52,927 bases of DNA from Gammaproteobacteria bacterium (GCA_018401885.1 JAGYKB010000017.1:1-52927), one strand, 5' to 3'; shown: positions 1 through 8,469, counted from the first letter of the stretch. Notes: generated from the letters alone by a model not told the origin. A program made the numbers and translations.

Positions 1-1
1 T

Positions 2-637
2 GTGCAGGCACATGGTACCGGCACGCCGCAGAACCGCGTTAGCGAGTCGGCTATTCTGAATCGTGTTGCGAAGGAATTTGGCATACAGGGCTGGCGTATC
101 GCTGCAGTGAAGACATTCGTAGGGCATTCACTCGCAAGCTCTGCGGGCGACCAACTCATGTCCGCCCTTGGACTTTGGGCACACGGCACGATTCCCGGCA
201 TTGAAACGATCACCGAAGTCGCCTCTGACGTTAAACGAGACTGCCTCGATTTTGTGTTGAAACATCGGGAGAGCAGTGCAGGATCAATAGATGTGGCGCT
301 GTTAAACTCCAAAGGGTTTGGCGGCAATAATGCGACGGCGACGGTGCTAGCCCCTCACATAACTCAGAAAATACTCTCCGCGCGTTACGGCCAGAGAGCG
401 ATGATTGACCATGCCAAGCGCAACGAAGCAATCGTCGCTAAAAGTGCCGACTACGATGCGGCGGCCTCCCGTGGCGACCACCGCATCCTCTATCACTTCG
501 ATAACGGCGTACTCGGTGAGGAGGACCTCTCGTTCGGTGCGACAATAACTGGACGCTGTGCGTCAATGAAGGTGGGCGAAGACCGCCCCTCCATCAACCT
601 TGACGTGAAAAGCCCTTATGACGGGCTCGCAGTTTAG
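2..637 (+). CDS. fabY: Beta-ketoacyl-ACP synthase, C-terminal part (FabY-like), cut by window edge
   Basis: Only the last 211 residues are present; the frame is open to the window edge, so the GTG at base 2 is not a true start. The thiolase-fold C-terminal half is clear. An AHGTGTPQN motif carries the first catalytic His. A lysine followed by FVGHSLASSAGDQ carries the second His. A glycine-rich NSKGFGGNNA loop lies near residue 105. These residues serve decarboxylative condensation of malonyl-ACP in fatty acid synthesis. The long tail after the GFGGNNA loop fits my memory of the FabY-type initiating synthases of Pseudomonas better than FabB or FabF, but the subtype is inference. The stop codon overlaps that of the convergent fumarase gene. 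Confidence 0.75.
   Translation: MQAHGTGTPQNRVSESAILNRVAKEFGIQGWRIAAVKTFVGHSLASSAGDQLMSALGLWAHGTIPGIETITEVASDVKRDCLDFVLKHRESSAGSIDVALLNSKGFGGNNATATVLAPHITQKILSARYGQRAMIDHAKRNEAIVAKSADYDAAASRGDHRILYHFDNGVLGEEDLSFGATITGRCASMKVGEDRPSINLDVKSPYDGLAV
606..626 (-). terminator. Possible fumA terminator inside the end of the upstream convergent gene
   Basis: On the minus strand, just past the fumarase stop, AGCCC pairs with GGGCT around a 7-nt loop and is followed by TTTTC. The stem is short (5-6 bp). It lies within the last codons of the ketoacyl synthase gene because the two genes overlap at their stops. It is weak but plausibly functional. Confidence 0.3.
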
Positions 638-2166
638 CCTTTGATTTCGAGCGCGTGTTCCTCTGCGATGCGCTGCTTCCAAATCGCAGGCCCAGTGTTG
701 TGCACTGAAATGCCAGAGGAGTCTACGGCAACCGTAACCGGCATGTCTTCTACGACGAACTCGTGAATGGCCTCCATGCCGAGGTCCTCGAATGCGACGA
801 CCTTAGACTGACGGATCGCTTTCGAGACGAGATAGGCGGCACCACCCACTGCCATAAGATAAACCGCTTTGTGCTTCTTAATTGCTTCAATGCCAATGGG
901 GCCGCGCTCAGCCTTGCCAATCATGCCTATTAGACCGGTTTTTTCGAGCATATCGTCGGTGAACTTATCCATCCGCGTCGCTGTGGTTGGGCCCGCCGGA
1001 CCAATAACTTCATCGCGCACTGCATCTACTGGTCCAACGTAGTAAATAAACTTGTTTTTAAAGTCGACGCCGGCGGGCAGAGGCTCACCGTTAGCTAATT
1101 GTGTAAGCAAGCGCTTATGCGCCGCGTCGCGGCCGGTGAGTAAAGTGCCGGATAGCAACAAAGTTTCGCCTGGCTGCCAGTGCGTAATCTCCTCTGGCGT
1201 GACAGTGTCCAGATTCACACGGCGCGTTCTAGGCCCAACATCCCAGGTGATTTCAGGCCAGTCAGCTAAGCTCGGAGGTGTCAGTTCTGCAGGGCCGTTG
1301 CCGTCAAGATGGAAATGAGCATGCCTGGTCGCTGCGCAGTTTGGAATCATCGCAACGGGCAACGAAGCAGCGTGCGTAGGATAGTCGCTGATCTTGACAT
1401 CCAGCACGGTAGTCAGGCCGCCAAGGCCCTGTGCACCAATTCCCAAATTATTAACCCGCTCCATTATCTCTAACCGGAGCTCTTCGACGCGGGAGTTCGG
1501 GCCCCGTGCACGCAACTCATGTATATCGATAGGGTCCATTAGGGATTCCTTCGCGAGTAGCATTGCTTTCTCCGCTGTTCCCCCGATACCAATCCCTAGC
1601 ATGCCGGGCGGACACCAGCCAGCGCCCATCGTTGGCACAGTGCGCTCGACCCAGTCAACAATACTGTCGCTCGGGTTGAGCATGACAAGTTTGGATTTAT
1701 TCTCTGAACCACCACCCTTCGCCGCAAGTTTTACCTCGACCGAATCTCCTGGCACGAGCTCCACGTGCACAACTGCGGGCGTATTGTCGCCTGAGTTTTT
1801 ACGCAGCCCCGCTGGGTCGAGAAGAATAGAGGCGCGCAAGACGTTGTCCGGATGGAGGTAAGCACGGCGTACGCCTTCGTTGACCATGTCGGTGATTGAC
1901 ATAGAGCCTTCCCACTGCACTTGCATACCGACCTTTAAGAAGACACAAACGATGCCGGTGTCTTGGCAAATAGGCCGCTTACCTTCGGCGCAGAGGCGGG
2001 AGTTAATCAGTATCTGCGCCATCGCATCCTTTGCAGCGGGAGACTCTTCGCGCTCGTAAGCAGCATGAACTGCTTGCACAAAATCGATAGGATGGTAGTA
2101 CGAGATGTATTGCAATGCGTCGGCGACGCTTTGAATAAGGTCTTCATTGCGAATAAGGGTAGTCAC
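634..2166 (-). CDS. fumA: Fumarate hydratase class I (4Fe-4S)
   Basis: It catalyses reversible hydration of fumarate to malate in the TCA cycle, in the cytoplasm. The 510-residue length is that of the FumA/FumB single-chain type with fused alpha and beta domains. Three cysteines sit where the family ligates an oxygen-labile [4Fe-4S] cluster: C67 in RPICQDTG, C185 in GWCPPGMLG and C277 in IPNCAATRH. The start is GTG with a GAGGT ribosome binding site 7 nt upstream. The gene is monocistronic, divergent from the enoyl-CoA hydratase gene and convergent with the ketoacyl synthase, with which it shares 4 bp. No class II fumC is seen in this window. Confidence 0.93.
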   Translation of the reverse strand: MTTLIRNEDLIQSVADALQYISYYHPIDFVQAVHAAYEREESPAAKDAMAQILINSRLCAEGKRPICQDTGIVCVFLKVGMQVQWEGSMSITDMVNEGVRRAYLHPDNVLRASILLDPAGLRKNSGDNTPAVVHVELVPGDSVEVKLAAKGGGSENKSKLVMLNPSDSIVDWVERTVPTMGAGWCPPGMLGIGIGGTAEKAMLLAKESLMDPIDIHELRARGPNSRVEELRLEIMERVNNLGIGAQGLGGLTTVLDVKISDYPTHAASLPVAMIPNCAATRHAHFHLDGNGPAELTPPSLADWPEITWDVGPRTRRVNLDTVTPEEITHWQPGETLLLSGTLLTGRDAAHKRLLTQLANGEPLPAGVDFKNKFIYYVGPVDAVRDEVIGPAGPTTATRMDKFTDDMLEKTGLIGMIGKAERGPIGIEAIKKHKAVYLMAVGGAAYLVSKAIRQSKVVAFEDLGMEAIHEFVVEDMPVTVAVDSSGISVHNTGPAIWKQRIAEEHALEIKG

Positions 2167-2441
2167 TGTTTCACCTCTAAAGGATGGCCATGGCTTGCAT
2201 TGAATAAGGCGCTAGCTTAAGGTTTAGCGCATCGATTTAGCCTAAACATATCTCCATGCAAGGGTCTGACGGGTCGACCGAAGTCGATCGAATGGATGCC
2301 AAAAAATAAGTTACTAGTCTACCATCGCTGATCCGGTGCGGCGATGTTCTACGGATCGAATTATCGGTATTGGCAGAAGAAATAGCCACACGGCTAATTC
2401 GCGCCATCACGCACTTTGTTTACCTTAAGGAATTTACTCGC

Positions 2442-3212
2442 ATGCTTGACTCCACAAACCCCAATATAGACTACAGCCTCGATGCAGGGGTTTTCGTCCT
2501 TAAAATCAATCGCCCTGAAAAAAAGAACGCGCTGCTTCCAGGTATGTATGCTGCGCTGGCCGAAGGTCTTCGCTGGGCAGACGAAAGCGATGACGTTCGA
2601 GTGACGCTTATCCGCGGAGTAGACAACTGTTTCACTAGCGGCAACGATGTTAATGGCTTTGTGAGCAACGAAGCGGATTCTTCTAAGGGCCGCCCATCGC
2701 AGGATCTCATGCACGCGCTGAACGAGAGCAAGAAGCCGATTGTGGCTGCGATTAGCGGCCTGGCCATTGGCATTGGCACAACGCTGTTGTTTCACTGCGA
2801 TCTCGTTTACGCCTCGCGAGAGTGTTTTCTACAAATGCCGTTCACTCGCCTAGGATTATGCCCCGAAGCAGGTTCGAGCTATTTACTACCGCGACAAATA
2901 GGCCATCAGCGCGCTTCGGAAATGCTGCTCTTGGGAGACCGAATGAGTGCCGAGCAGGCGCGGGAATATGGCGTGGTAAATGAAGTCTTGGATCAGGCCG
3001 AGTACCTCGACTACGCGATGACAAAAGCACGACAGCTCGCCGCCCTGCCCGCCGATTCAGTTCAAACCAGCAAACGCCTCATCAAAACTGGATCAGCCGA
3101 AGCGACACGCGCCGTCATCAATAACGAATTGATCGAATTCAATCGATTACTGCAGACACCAGAGGCGCAGGCTATTGTGCAGGCTTTCTTGGCGAAATCC
3201 GCCGCAAAGTAA
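2442..3212 (+). CDS. Enoyl-CoA hydratase/isomerase family protein (ECI2-like)
   Basis: A crotonase-fold acyl-CoA enzyme of 256 residues. The ATG at 2442 is chosen over an upstream in-frame TTG because AAGG lies 11 nt before it and the protein then begins at the usual family position. The oxyanion-hole segment reads SGNDV, and the second reads GLAIGIGTT. The two glutamates of true hydratases (as in GGGCELA and QPE) are missing. Instead there is MPFTRLGLCPEAGSSYLLP, with a glutamate as in Delta3,Delta2-enoyl-CoA isomerases. Isomerisation of unsaturated acyl-CoA in beta-oxidation is therefore more likely than plain hydration. The substrate is not predictable. The gene appears monocistronic. Confidence 0.8.
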   Translation: MLDSTNPNIDYSLDAGVFVLKINRPEKKNALLPGMYAALAEGLRWADESDDVRVTLIRGVDNCFTSGNDVNGFVSNEADSSKGRPSQDLMHALNESKKPIVAAISGLAIGIGTTLLFHCDLVYASRECFLQMPFTRLGLCPEAGSSYLLPRQIGHQRASEMLLLGDRMSAEQAREYGVVNEVLDQAEYLDYAMTKARQLAALPADSVQTSKRLIKTGSAEATRAVINNELIEFNRLLQTPEAQAIVQAFLAKSAAK

Positions 3213-3251
3213 GGGCCGGAAAGCGAGAAACTCGAACGACTCGAAAGGCTT

Positions 3252-3986
3252 TTACTCGAGCAAGAAATCTTTTGCCGCGTTAACCTTTTTAGCAAGATAG
3301 TCATTACCCCCTCGATCGGGGTGCAGCTTTCTCATTAAGTCTCGGTGCGCGGCGATGATATCGGCGCGCTCAGCACCCTCGCAAAGACCCAATACTTCGA
3401 GGGCATGCGCTCTACTCATTTCTTCGTAGTTTCCGTTTTCCGCATGCTTGCTCCTTCCCGCTGACTCTTCCCACTCTGGATGCACGCGAGCCAGATAGGC
3501 CTGCAGCAGCTGCACCGAGTCACCATCGTCGTTGCACTCAGAGAGAAGCTCAAGGAGTTCGCCGAGGCTCATGCTTTCGAGCCGTCGTCCGGCAAACCTC
3601 CCGAAAACCACCTCGCCCTGCATCTCTGCTGATTCATGATCAAGCGACATGGATAAGAATCGCGTCCTGATTGTTGATTGCTGCCCGGGCTGTCTCAGCT
3701 TGCTCGCATTCGCGCGTCCACGAAGCATGTGCAACATCGGTAACAAGCGCAGTAACGCTGGCAGCAACCTAAAGAGTGAGGTCGCAGCCAACCCCAATGG
3801 CGCCAAAATAAACTGCACTGGCAGTCGACCCATTGCTATCAAAACTCCAACCACTAACACCCCAGCGAGGCTTATTGCGAGCCAACGCTTCTGAGTCGCT
3901 GTGAGTGACGCAACTCTCGTGATGCGCTGTGCCAACCAATAGGCAAATAAAGGCAGCAGGATAATGAGAAGCAGTCTAAAAATCAT
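3252..3986 (-). CDS. Membrane-anchored J-domain protein
   Basis: Of 244 residues, the N-terminal 75 or so hold two to three hydrophobic segments, then a basic linker and a poorly conserved middle region. The last 50 residues form a J domain with the invariant HPD at about 222-224 (LHPDRGGNDY). The usual gap between helix II and helix III is short. J domains stimulate DnaK ATPase activity, so this is probably a membrane-tethered DnaK recruiter. Its layout differs from DjlA, which has a TerB-like domain, and from DnaJ, since it has no zinc or G/F region. It follows the vWA gene by 22 nt on the same strand, suggesting co-transcription. The client is unknown. Confidence 0.78.
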   Translation of the reverse strand: MIFRLLLIILLPLFAYWLAQRITRVASLTATQKRWLAISLAGVLVVGVLIAMGRLPVQFILAPLGLAATSLFRLLPALLRLLPMLHMLRGRANASKLRQPGQQSTIRTRFLSMSLDHESAEMQGEVVFGRFAGRRLESMSLGELLELLSECNDDGDSVQLLQAYLARVHPEWEESAGRSKHAENGNYEEMSRAHALEVLGLCEGAERADIIAAHRDLMRKLHPDRGGNDYLAKKVNAAKDFLLE

Positions 3987-4008
3987 TGTGGGGGAAACTC
4001 ACTCAGTT

Positions 4009-4830
4009 TTATCGACGAATTTGACGTTCGAGCAGAGCGACCGCTCCTGCCGCGTCTTTATTACGCGCACCAAAGGCAGTCAGCGCTCTCATACCGCCAG
4101 CCGCATAGGCCGCGACTGCGCGCAAAAGATGCGCGAGTTGCGCGGCGCTCGCCGAATCGAAACGACTGTAGGCTCCGCCTGAGAGTCTACACAGCTCTTT
4201 GAATCCGGCCATAGCGATTGGATCACTGCCTTCCTGAAAAATGAACAGCGGCACTTTTAAAAGTCCTAATTTACCGGCGAGGTCCGCGAGCTTATCGATG
4301 TCCTCTTCGAGGCAATCGCCGACATAAACGACACACCCGAGGGGCTTAACTGAATTTTCCCGCAGCGCATGCTTTAGCACAGAACCAATTTGAGTTCGGC
4401 CTGCTTCGCATCGCAACCCCTGCATAATACCCAACACACTGTCAGCGTCACTCTGCCAATTACTGGCAAAAAAATCACCGAAGCCGCGGAAATAGCAAAG
4501 CTGAAGCGCGAGTCCACCGAGTGCAGCTGCCTCACTGAACATCTGTGCTTGGAGATGGCTCGCGCGATCCCAAGTGGATTGCCTGCTCGCGGTTGCGTCT
4601 AGCGCAAAAACAAGTCTCCCGTCACCACTACCCCTGGGCAGCGAAGCCATTTTGGTTAGAAAAGCACTAACGTCAGCCGAAGACGAGACTAGTTGCTTGT
4701 CACTATTTCCTGCTGTCTTCTCGCTGGTTTTCACAGGCGCACGCGCAACTGCCTCAGGCTTATCTGCGCTCGAGGTTTTGGGATGTGAACTGATCTTTCT
4801 CAGAACCGTGGTCAGAAAGTCTTTCTTCAT
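4009..4830 (-). CDS. von Willebrand factor A (vWA) domain protein
   Basis: A 273-residue soluble protein. Residues 1-55 are a low-complexity, charged/Ser-rich leader. From about 70 there is a vWA fold with metal-ion-dependent adhesion site residues: D78-A-T-A-S82, T146 in GRTQIG, and D172 in YVGDCLEED. No signal peptide is visible, so it probably acts in the cytoplasm, like vWA proteins partnered with chaperones or AAA+ ATPases. It is the first gene of a likely two-gene operon with the membrane J-domain protein. No MoxR-type ATPase is nearby. Function unknown; the pairing suggests protein quality control or assembly of a metal- or stress-related complex (inference). Confidence 0.75.
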   Translation of the reverse strand: MKKDFLTTVLRKISSHPKTSSADKPEAVARAPVKTSEKTAGNSDKQLVSSSADVSAFLTKMASLPRGSGDGRLVFALDATASRQSTWDRASHLQAQMFSEAAALGGLALQLCYFRGFGDFFASNWQSDADSVLGIMQGLRCEAGRTQIGSVLKHALRENSVKPLGCVVYVGDCLEEDIDKLADLAGKLGLLKVPLFIFQEGSDPIAMAGFKELCRLSGGAYSRFDSASAAQLAHLLRAVAAYAAGGMRALTAFGARNKDAAGAVALLERQIRR

Positions 4831-4954
4831 GACTAAAGATTAGCATGGCCAAAGGTGTACGATACACCTGAAGTTATTCAACTAAGCCAAAACGCTCAGA
4901 AAGTGAGGAGGCAGATCCCGAACGATACAAGGATTAAAGGATAAAAAAGAGAGA

Positions 4955-5039
4955 TGGTGCGGACGGGGAGACTTGAACTCCCACACCTTTCGATACTAGA
5001 ACCTAAATCTAGCGCGTCTACCAATTCCGCCACGTCCGC
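4955..5039 (-). tRNA. tRNA-Leu (anticodon UAG)
   Basis: The minus strand folds as a class II tRNA of 85 nt. The acceptor stem is GCGGACG/CGTCCGC. The anticodon arm is CTAGA-TTTAGGT-TCTAG with anticodon TAG. A variable arm and a T arm with GTTCAAGTC follow. CCA is encoded at 4957-4955. It reads CUA and other CUN leucine codons. It stands alone with its own promoter about 45 bp upstream. Confidence 0.96.
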
Positions 5040-5082
5040 AGCGCTCGACCGACAAAAATCTCTGCTCGATCAAGGGACGCGC

Positions 5083-5110
5083 ATTATACCCGATCAGCGA
5101 GCTTTGCCAA
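5083..5110 (-). promoter_or_regulatory. Sigma70 promoter of tRNA-Leu
   Basis: On the minus strand TTGGCA (5110-5105) is followed after 16 bp by a perfect TATAAT (5088-5083). The next bases, GCGCG, form the GC-rich discriminator typical of stable-RNA promoters under stringent control. Transcription would begin about 37 bp before the mature tRNA 5' end. Confidence 0.75.
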
Positions 5111-5178
5111 GCGCTAGTAAGCCATGACTACGCAATCTATACTTTGAGGCGACTATTCGTTAACGCAAAGGAACAACT

Positions 5179-5973
5179 ATGGCTCATTTGGACCTCGAAA
5201 TTAAAGAAGGCATTGCGACACTCACGATGAATCGACCCGAGGCTAGGAACGCTCTCAGCATGGAGATGCGCGCCCAGCTCATAGAGGTTCTCCACGACAT
5301 CGAACATGATGACGCTGTTCGCTGCGTGGTCCTTAAGGGCGCCGGCGACCATTTCATGGCTGGCGGCGATGTGAAAGGCATGAGTGAGTCTATAAAGAAA
5401 GCGCCTGCCGAAGTGCGCAAAGAATTTCTTTTACGCATTCATGACCTGCACCCTATTATGTTCGCCATGCGACGCATGCCAAAGCCGATTATAGCGAGCT
5501 GCCGCGGCGCGGCTGCCGGTGCCGGCGTGAGTATGGCGCTTGCTTGCGATCTTATTATTGCCGCGGAGGATGCCTTTTTCACGCTTGCTTACTGCAAGAT
5601 CGGCACGAGCCCAGACGGCTCTTCCTCTTTCCACCTGCCGCGAGCAGTGGGCATCAAGAAGGCCATGGAGATCGCGCTCTTGGGCGATAGGTTTAGCGCA
5701 CAAGAGGCAAAAGATATCGGGATGATTAATTTCGTTGTACCAAGCGAAGAACTCGAAGCCGAAACGGCGTCTCTCGCTCAACGGCTCGCCGCTGGCCCAA
5801 CACATGTTTATGGGAATACCAAGGCACTGTTCTATCGATCACTCGAAAGCGAGTTCGAATCGCAGTTGCAAGCAGAGGCTGAGTATTTTGCCGACTGCGC
5901 GTCTCGCGCAGATTTCAGAGAGGGTGTCACAGCCTTTGTCGAGAAACGCAGCCCAAATTTTACCGGTAGTTAA
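5179..5973 (+). CDS. Enoyl-CoA hydratase/isomerase family protein
   Basis: A 264-residue crotonase-fold protein, with ATG preceded by AAAGGA 6 nt upstream. The first oxyanion segment is MAGGDVKGM, and the second is RGAAAGAGVSMALACD. At the catalytic position it has SPDGSSSFHLPR. That aspartate resembles PaaG-type 1,2-epoxyphenylacetyl-CoA isomerases and other isomerase-like members, not the two-glutamate hydratases. It likely acts on a CoA thioester in fatty-acid or aromatic-acid breakdown, but no pathway genes adjoin it. It shares the fold with the protein at 2442-3212 but differs clearly at the active site, so it is not a recent duplicate. Confidence 0.8.
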   Translation: MAHLDLEIKEGIATLTMNRPEARNALSMEMRAQLIEVLHDIEHDDAVRCVVLKGAGDHFMAGGDVKGMSESIKKAPAEVRKEFLLRIHDLHPIMFAMRRMPKPIIASCRGAAAGAGVSMALACDLIIAAEDAFFTLAYCKIGTSPDGSSSFHLPRAVGIKKAMEIALLGDRFSAQEAKDIGMINFVVPSEELEAETASLAQRLAAGPTHVYGNTKALFYRSLESEFESQLQAEAEYFADCASRADFREGVTAFVEKRSPNFTGS

Positions 5974-6026
5974 TGGACAGCGCAGCTAACCAACACGCGG
6001 CTTAGCCGAAAACTCCACCCAGCCTA

Positions 6027-6824
6027 CTACTGAGCTGGACGGAGCGCTGACTGAAGGGATTCGACATTTTGCTGGAGTCGATACAGGCTGTCATTGACCT
6101 GTAGCCTATAGGCATTTACCGACTCCATCGACTGCTCCACATACTCGAGCCGTCCGGCGAGACCAAGTACCGTGCTGTCGCCGCTATTGAGGGAAGCCTG
6201 AATCTCGACAAGATCACCGCGCAGTTCGCCGAGCTCGTCCACCTGCGCATTTAATTGACCTAGCGCCGTCGTGGCAGACGCCAGTTCGTTGGCCAAACTA
6301 TTGATGCGAGACTCGACTGCAATCAACGACTCAGCAGAAGCAGCAACGCGCGAAGCATTCTGTGCAATCGTCTCATCTTGTCCTTCGTTCGTGAGCCTGA
6401 TACGCGCCGCTTCTCCCTTGAGCTCATCAATGTTGCCATTAATGACTCGTCGTGCGGCCCAGAGTTTATCTATTTCGGAGAAATTAAAGTCCATGCGTTC
6501 AATCATTTTCAGAGTGGACTCTTCTGCGCTATCTCCCACCAAATTCAGTCGGCGCTCAAGATCAGCGATTCGAAGCTCGGCTGCACGCGCGACATCCTCG
6601 GCTTCTTGAATGTAGACATAGCCAAACCCTGCTCCGCCAAGCACTGCCAGGAAAAGCACCGCTACCGCGCTCTTCAAGCCCGCAGAACTGCCGGGTTTCA
6701 CTGAGCCTCTGGCGGGCATCACGATATCCTGACTCTGCGCTCTGCGAGTATTGAGGTGGCTATCTACATCATCGCGCTCGGGAACCATCGGGGGAAGCCG
6801 ACCGAGGTCATCGTTATCTCTCAT
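6027..6824 (-). CDS. Single-pass membrane protein with long coiled coil, unknown function
   Basis: A 265-residue protein. Residues 1-49 are polar and acidic/proline-containing. Residues 50-72 form one transmembrane helix. From about 75 to 260 the sequence is heptad-rich and Ala/Leu/Glu-rich with almost no Pro or aromatics, that is, a long coiled coil. The N-in topology predicted from charge would place the coiled coil in the periplasm. I recognise no catalytic motif. Such proteins often act as spacers or scaffolds in envelope or chemosensory systems, but neighbours give no hint. It is monocistronic and convergent with the enoyl-CoA hydratase gene. Confidence 0.65.
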   Translation of the reverse strand: MRDNDDLGRLPPMVPERDDVDSHLNTRRAQSQDIVMPARGSVKPGSSAGLKSAVAVLFLAVLGGAGFGYVYIQEAEDVARAAELRIADLERRLNLVGDSAEESTLKMIERMDFNFSEIDKLWAARRVINGNIDELKGEAARIRLTNEGQDETIAQNASRVAASAESLIAVESRINSLANELASATTALGQLNAQVDELGELRGDLVEIQASLNSGDSTVLGLAGRLEYVEQSMESVNAYRLQVNDSLYRLQQNVESLQSALRPAQ

Positions 6825-7042
6825 CTTAGGGCTCGCTTGAATCTGTGAGGGGAATGTCCCTTATTATCTACAAATTGACGAAAGCCTGCTATCCCTTAAC
6901 CTTGAGTTCCGCGCCTTGACCCTTGCATCGTTTCGATAGCCTGACTGTTACAGCAAATGCTACACTGACAACGGCAGTTGCGAGATTTTGGCAATCTCAT
7001 CGAATGAAACTGATTCCAATAAAACCAATAAAGGAGCTACCC

Positions 7043-7717
7043 ATGGAACTCGACAATTTAGTCCCCTTCCTCGTCCGCTGGATTCACCTTTTCGCCGGCG
7101 TGGTATGGATCGGCATCCTCTATTACTTTAATTTTGTTCAAACAGAATACTTCAAAGTCGCAGATCCTGCCGCAAAGGCTTCCGCGATATCGAAACTTCT
7201 ACCTAATGCGCTCAAGTGGTTCCGCTACGGCGCTCTAGTCACGTTTATTTCGGGCATCGCACTCGCAGGCTATCTCGCCGCAGCCGTTAACTTTTACATC
7301 ATCCTCGGCATGCTCTTGGGAACTCTCATGTTCCTCAATGTGTGGCTCATTATTTGGCCTAACCAGAAAGTAGTAATGGCCTCAAACGAGCAAGTAATGA
7401 GCGGCGGCGAAGCACTGCCAGAGGCGGCCGGCGCCGCAGCAAAGGCTGGACTTGCCTCGCGCACCAACACCCTTTTCTCGCTTCCCATGCTTTTATTCAT
7501 GGTTGCCTCGGGGCACTTACGCGGTCTTGGCAGCCTGCCTTTAGGCGCGGAAATGGGCGTCAGCAGCACAGCAACGGCGGTTGCCGTTACCCTCATTCTG
7601 GCAATCGAAGCCAATGCCATCAAAGGCAAGATGGGACCGATGGCAAGCGTTGTCGGTGTCGTACACTTAGGTGTCGCGCTGGCCGCAGTGCTATTGGGAG
7701 TAGTGCAATACCTCTAA
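7043..7717 (+). CDS. Multi-pass membrane protein related to the urate hydroxylase PuuD N-terminal domain
   Basis: The ATG at 7043 follows AAGGAG by 6 nt and is preferred to an in-frame upstream start at 6923 that lacks a ribosome binding site. It has 224 residues with five or six hydrophobic helices. The first helix begins FLVRWIHLFAGVVWIG, with a histidine and tryptophan arrangement typical of heme-binding or PuuD-N (DUF989-like) proteins. Full PuuD proteins are longer and carry a C-terminal cytochrome c domain, which is absent here. No purine-catabolism gene is nearby, so urate oxidation should not be assumed. A haem-binding membrane subunit is the cautious reading. Confidence 0.6.
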   Translation: MELDNLVPFLVRWIHLFAGVVWIGILYYFNFVQTEYFKVADPAAKASAISKLLPNALKWFRYGALVTFISGIALAGYLAAAVNFYIILGMLLGTLMFLNVWLIIWPNQKVVMASNEQVMSGGEALPEAAGAAAKAGLASRTNTLFSLPMLLFMVASGHLRGLGSLPLGAEMGVSSTATAVAVTLILAIEANAIKGKMGPMASVVGVVHLGVALAAVLLGVVQYL

Positions 7718-7761
7718 CAGTCTTTTGTACGACAGCTGCTAACTAGGTAGCCGTCATCCCG

Positions 7762-7808
7762 GAGGGTCGATTTGAGTCCTGCCTCAAGCAGGTCTAAAAT
7801 CGACCCTC
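7762..7808. repeat. 47-bp near-perfect inverted repeat (REP/MITE-like hairpin)
   Basis: GAGGGTCGATTT at 7762-7773 is answered by AAATCGACCCTC at 7797-7808. Inside, CCTGC (7778-7782) pairs with GCAGG (7788-7792), leaving a 5-nt loop. The whole forms one long hairpin with a single mismatch and a one-base offset. There is no T-tract, so it is not a classical terminator. It lies between the PuuD-N-like gene and sodB and has the look of a dispersed extragenic palindrome. Confidence 0.7.
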
Positions 7809-7878
7809 TGCCGTATTGCTTGGCACGAAACCCATTTTTACACCAACCAAATGCAGTATCAGGAGATCAACTAAACTC

Positions 7879-8469
7879 ATGAGCTTACAACTTCCAGAAC
7901 TTCCCTTCGCCAAAGACGCACTCGCGCCTCATATGTCGGCTGACACATTCGACTATCATCATGGCAAACACCATAACGCCTACGTCGTAAAAGGGAATGA
8001 ACTTTTGGCCGAAGCCGGTATTGATGCATCGGATCTGGTACAACTCGTTCACGAGACGGCCAAAATCGGCGGCGCGCTCTTCAACAACGTTGGCCAACAC
8101 TACAACCACAGCTTCTTCTGGAATAGCCTCAGCCCTGAAGGCGGCGGCGCACCGACCGGCGAGATCGCAGCACGCATCGATGCCGATTTCGGCAGCTTGG
8201 ACGAATTTAAAGCACAGTTTGTTGCGGGAGGCGTAGGCCAGTTCGGCAGCGGTTGGGTTTGGTTGGTAGAGCGCGATGGCAAGCTTGCAATCGAGAAGTC
8301 AGCCAATGCTGAAACTCCCTTGACTACAGGTGCGAAGCCTCTGCTCGTCTGCGATGTTTGGGAACACGCCTATTACCTAGACTTCCAGAATCGCCGTCCT
8401 GATTTCTTAGCGTCGTTTATCGACAATCTCGTGAATTGGGATTTCGCCAACGCGAACTTAGCGGCGTAA
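7879..8469 (+). CDS. sodB: Superoxide dismutase, iron type
   Basis: It dismutates superoxide in the cytoplasm. The 196-residue length is typical. The ATG at 7879 is chosen because AGGAG lies 13 nt upstream and MSLQLPELPF is the usual N-terminus. Metal ligands are H27 (YHHGKHH), H77 (YNHSFFW), D159 and H163 (DVWEHAYYLDFQNRR). The glutamine at position 73 (GQHYNH), with no glutamine in the later GSGWVWL segment, indicates Fe rather than Mn specificity. It is followed by a strong bidirectional terminator shared with groEL. Confidence 0.95.
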   Translation: MSLQLPELPFAKDALAPHMSADTFDYHHGKHHNAYVVKGNELLAEAGIDASDLVQLVHETAKIGGALFNNVGQHYNHSFFWNSLSPEGGGAPTGEIAARIDADFGSLDEFKAQFVAGGVGQFGSGWVWLVERDGKLAIEKSANAETPLTTGAKPLLVCDVWEHAYYLDFQNRRPDFLASFIDNLVNWDFANANLAA

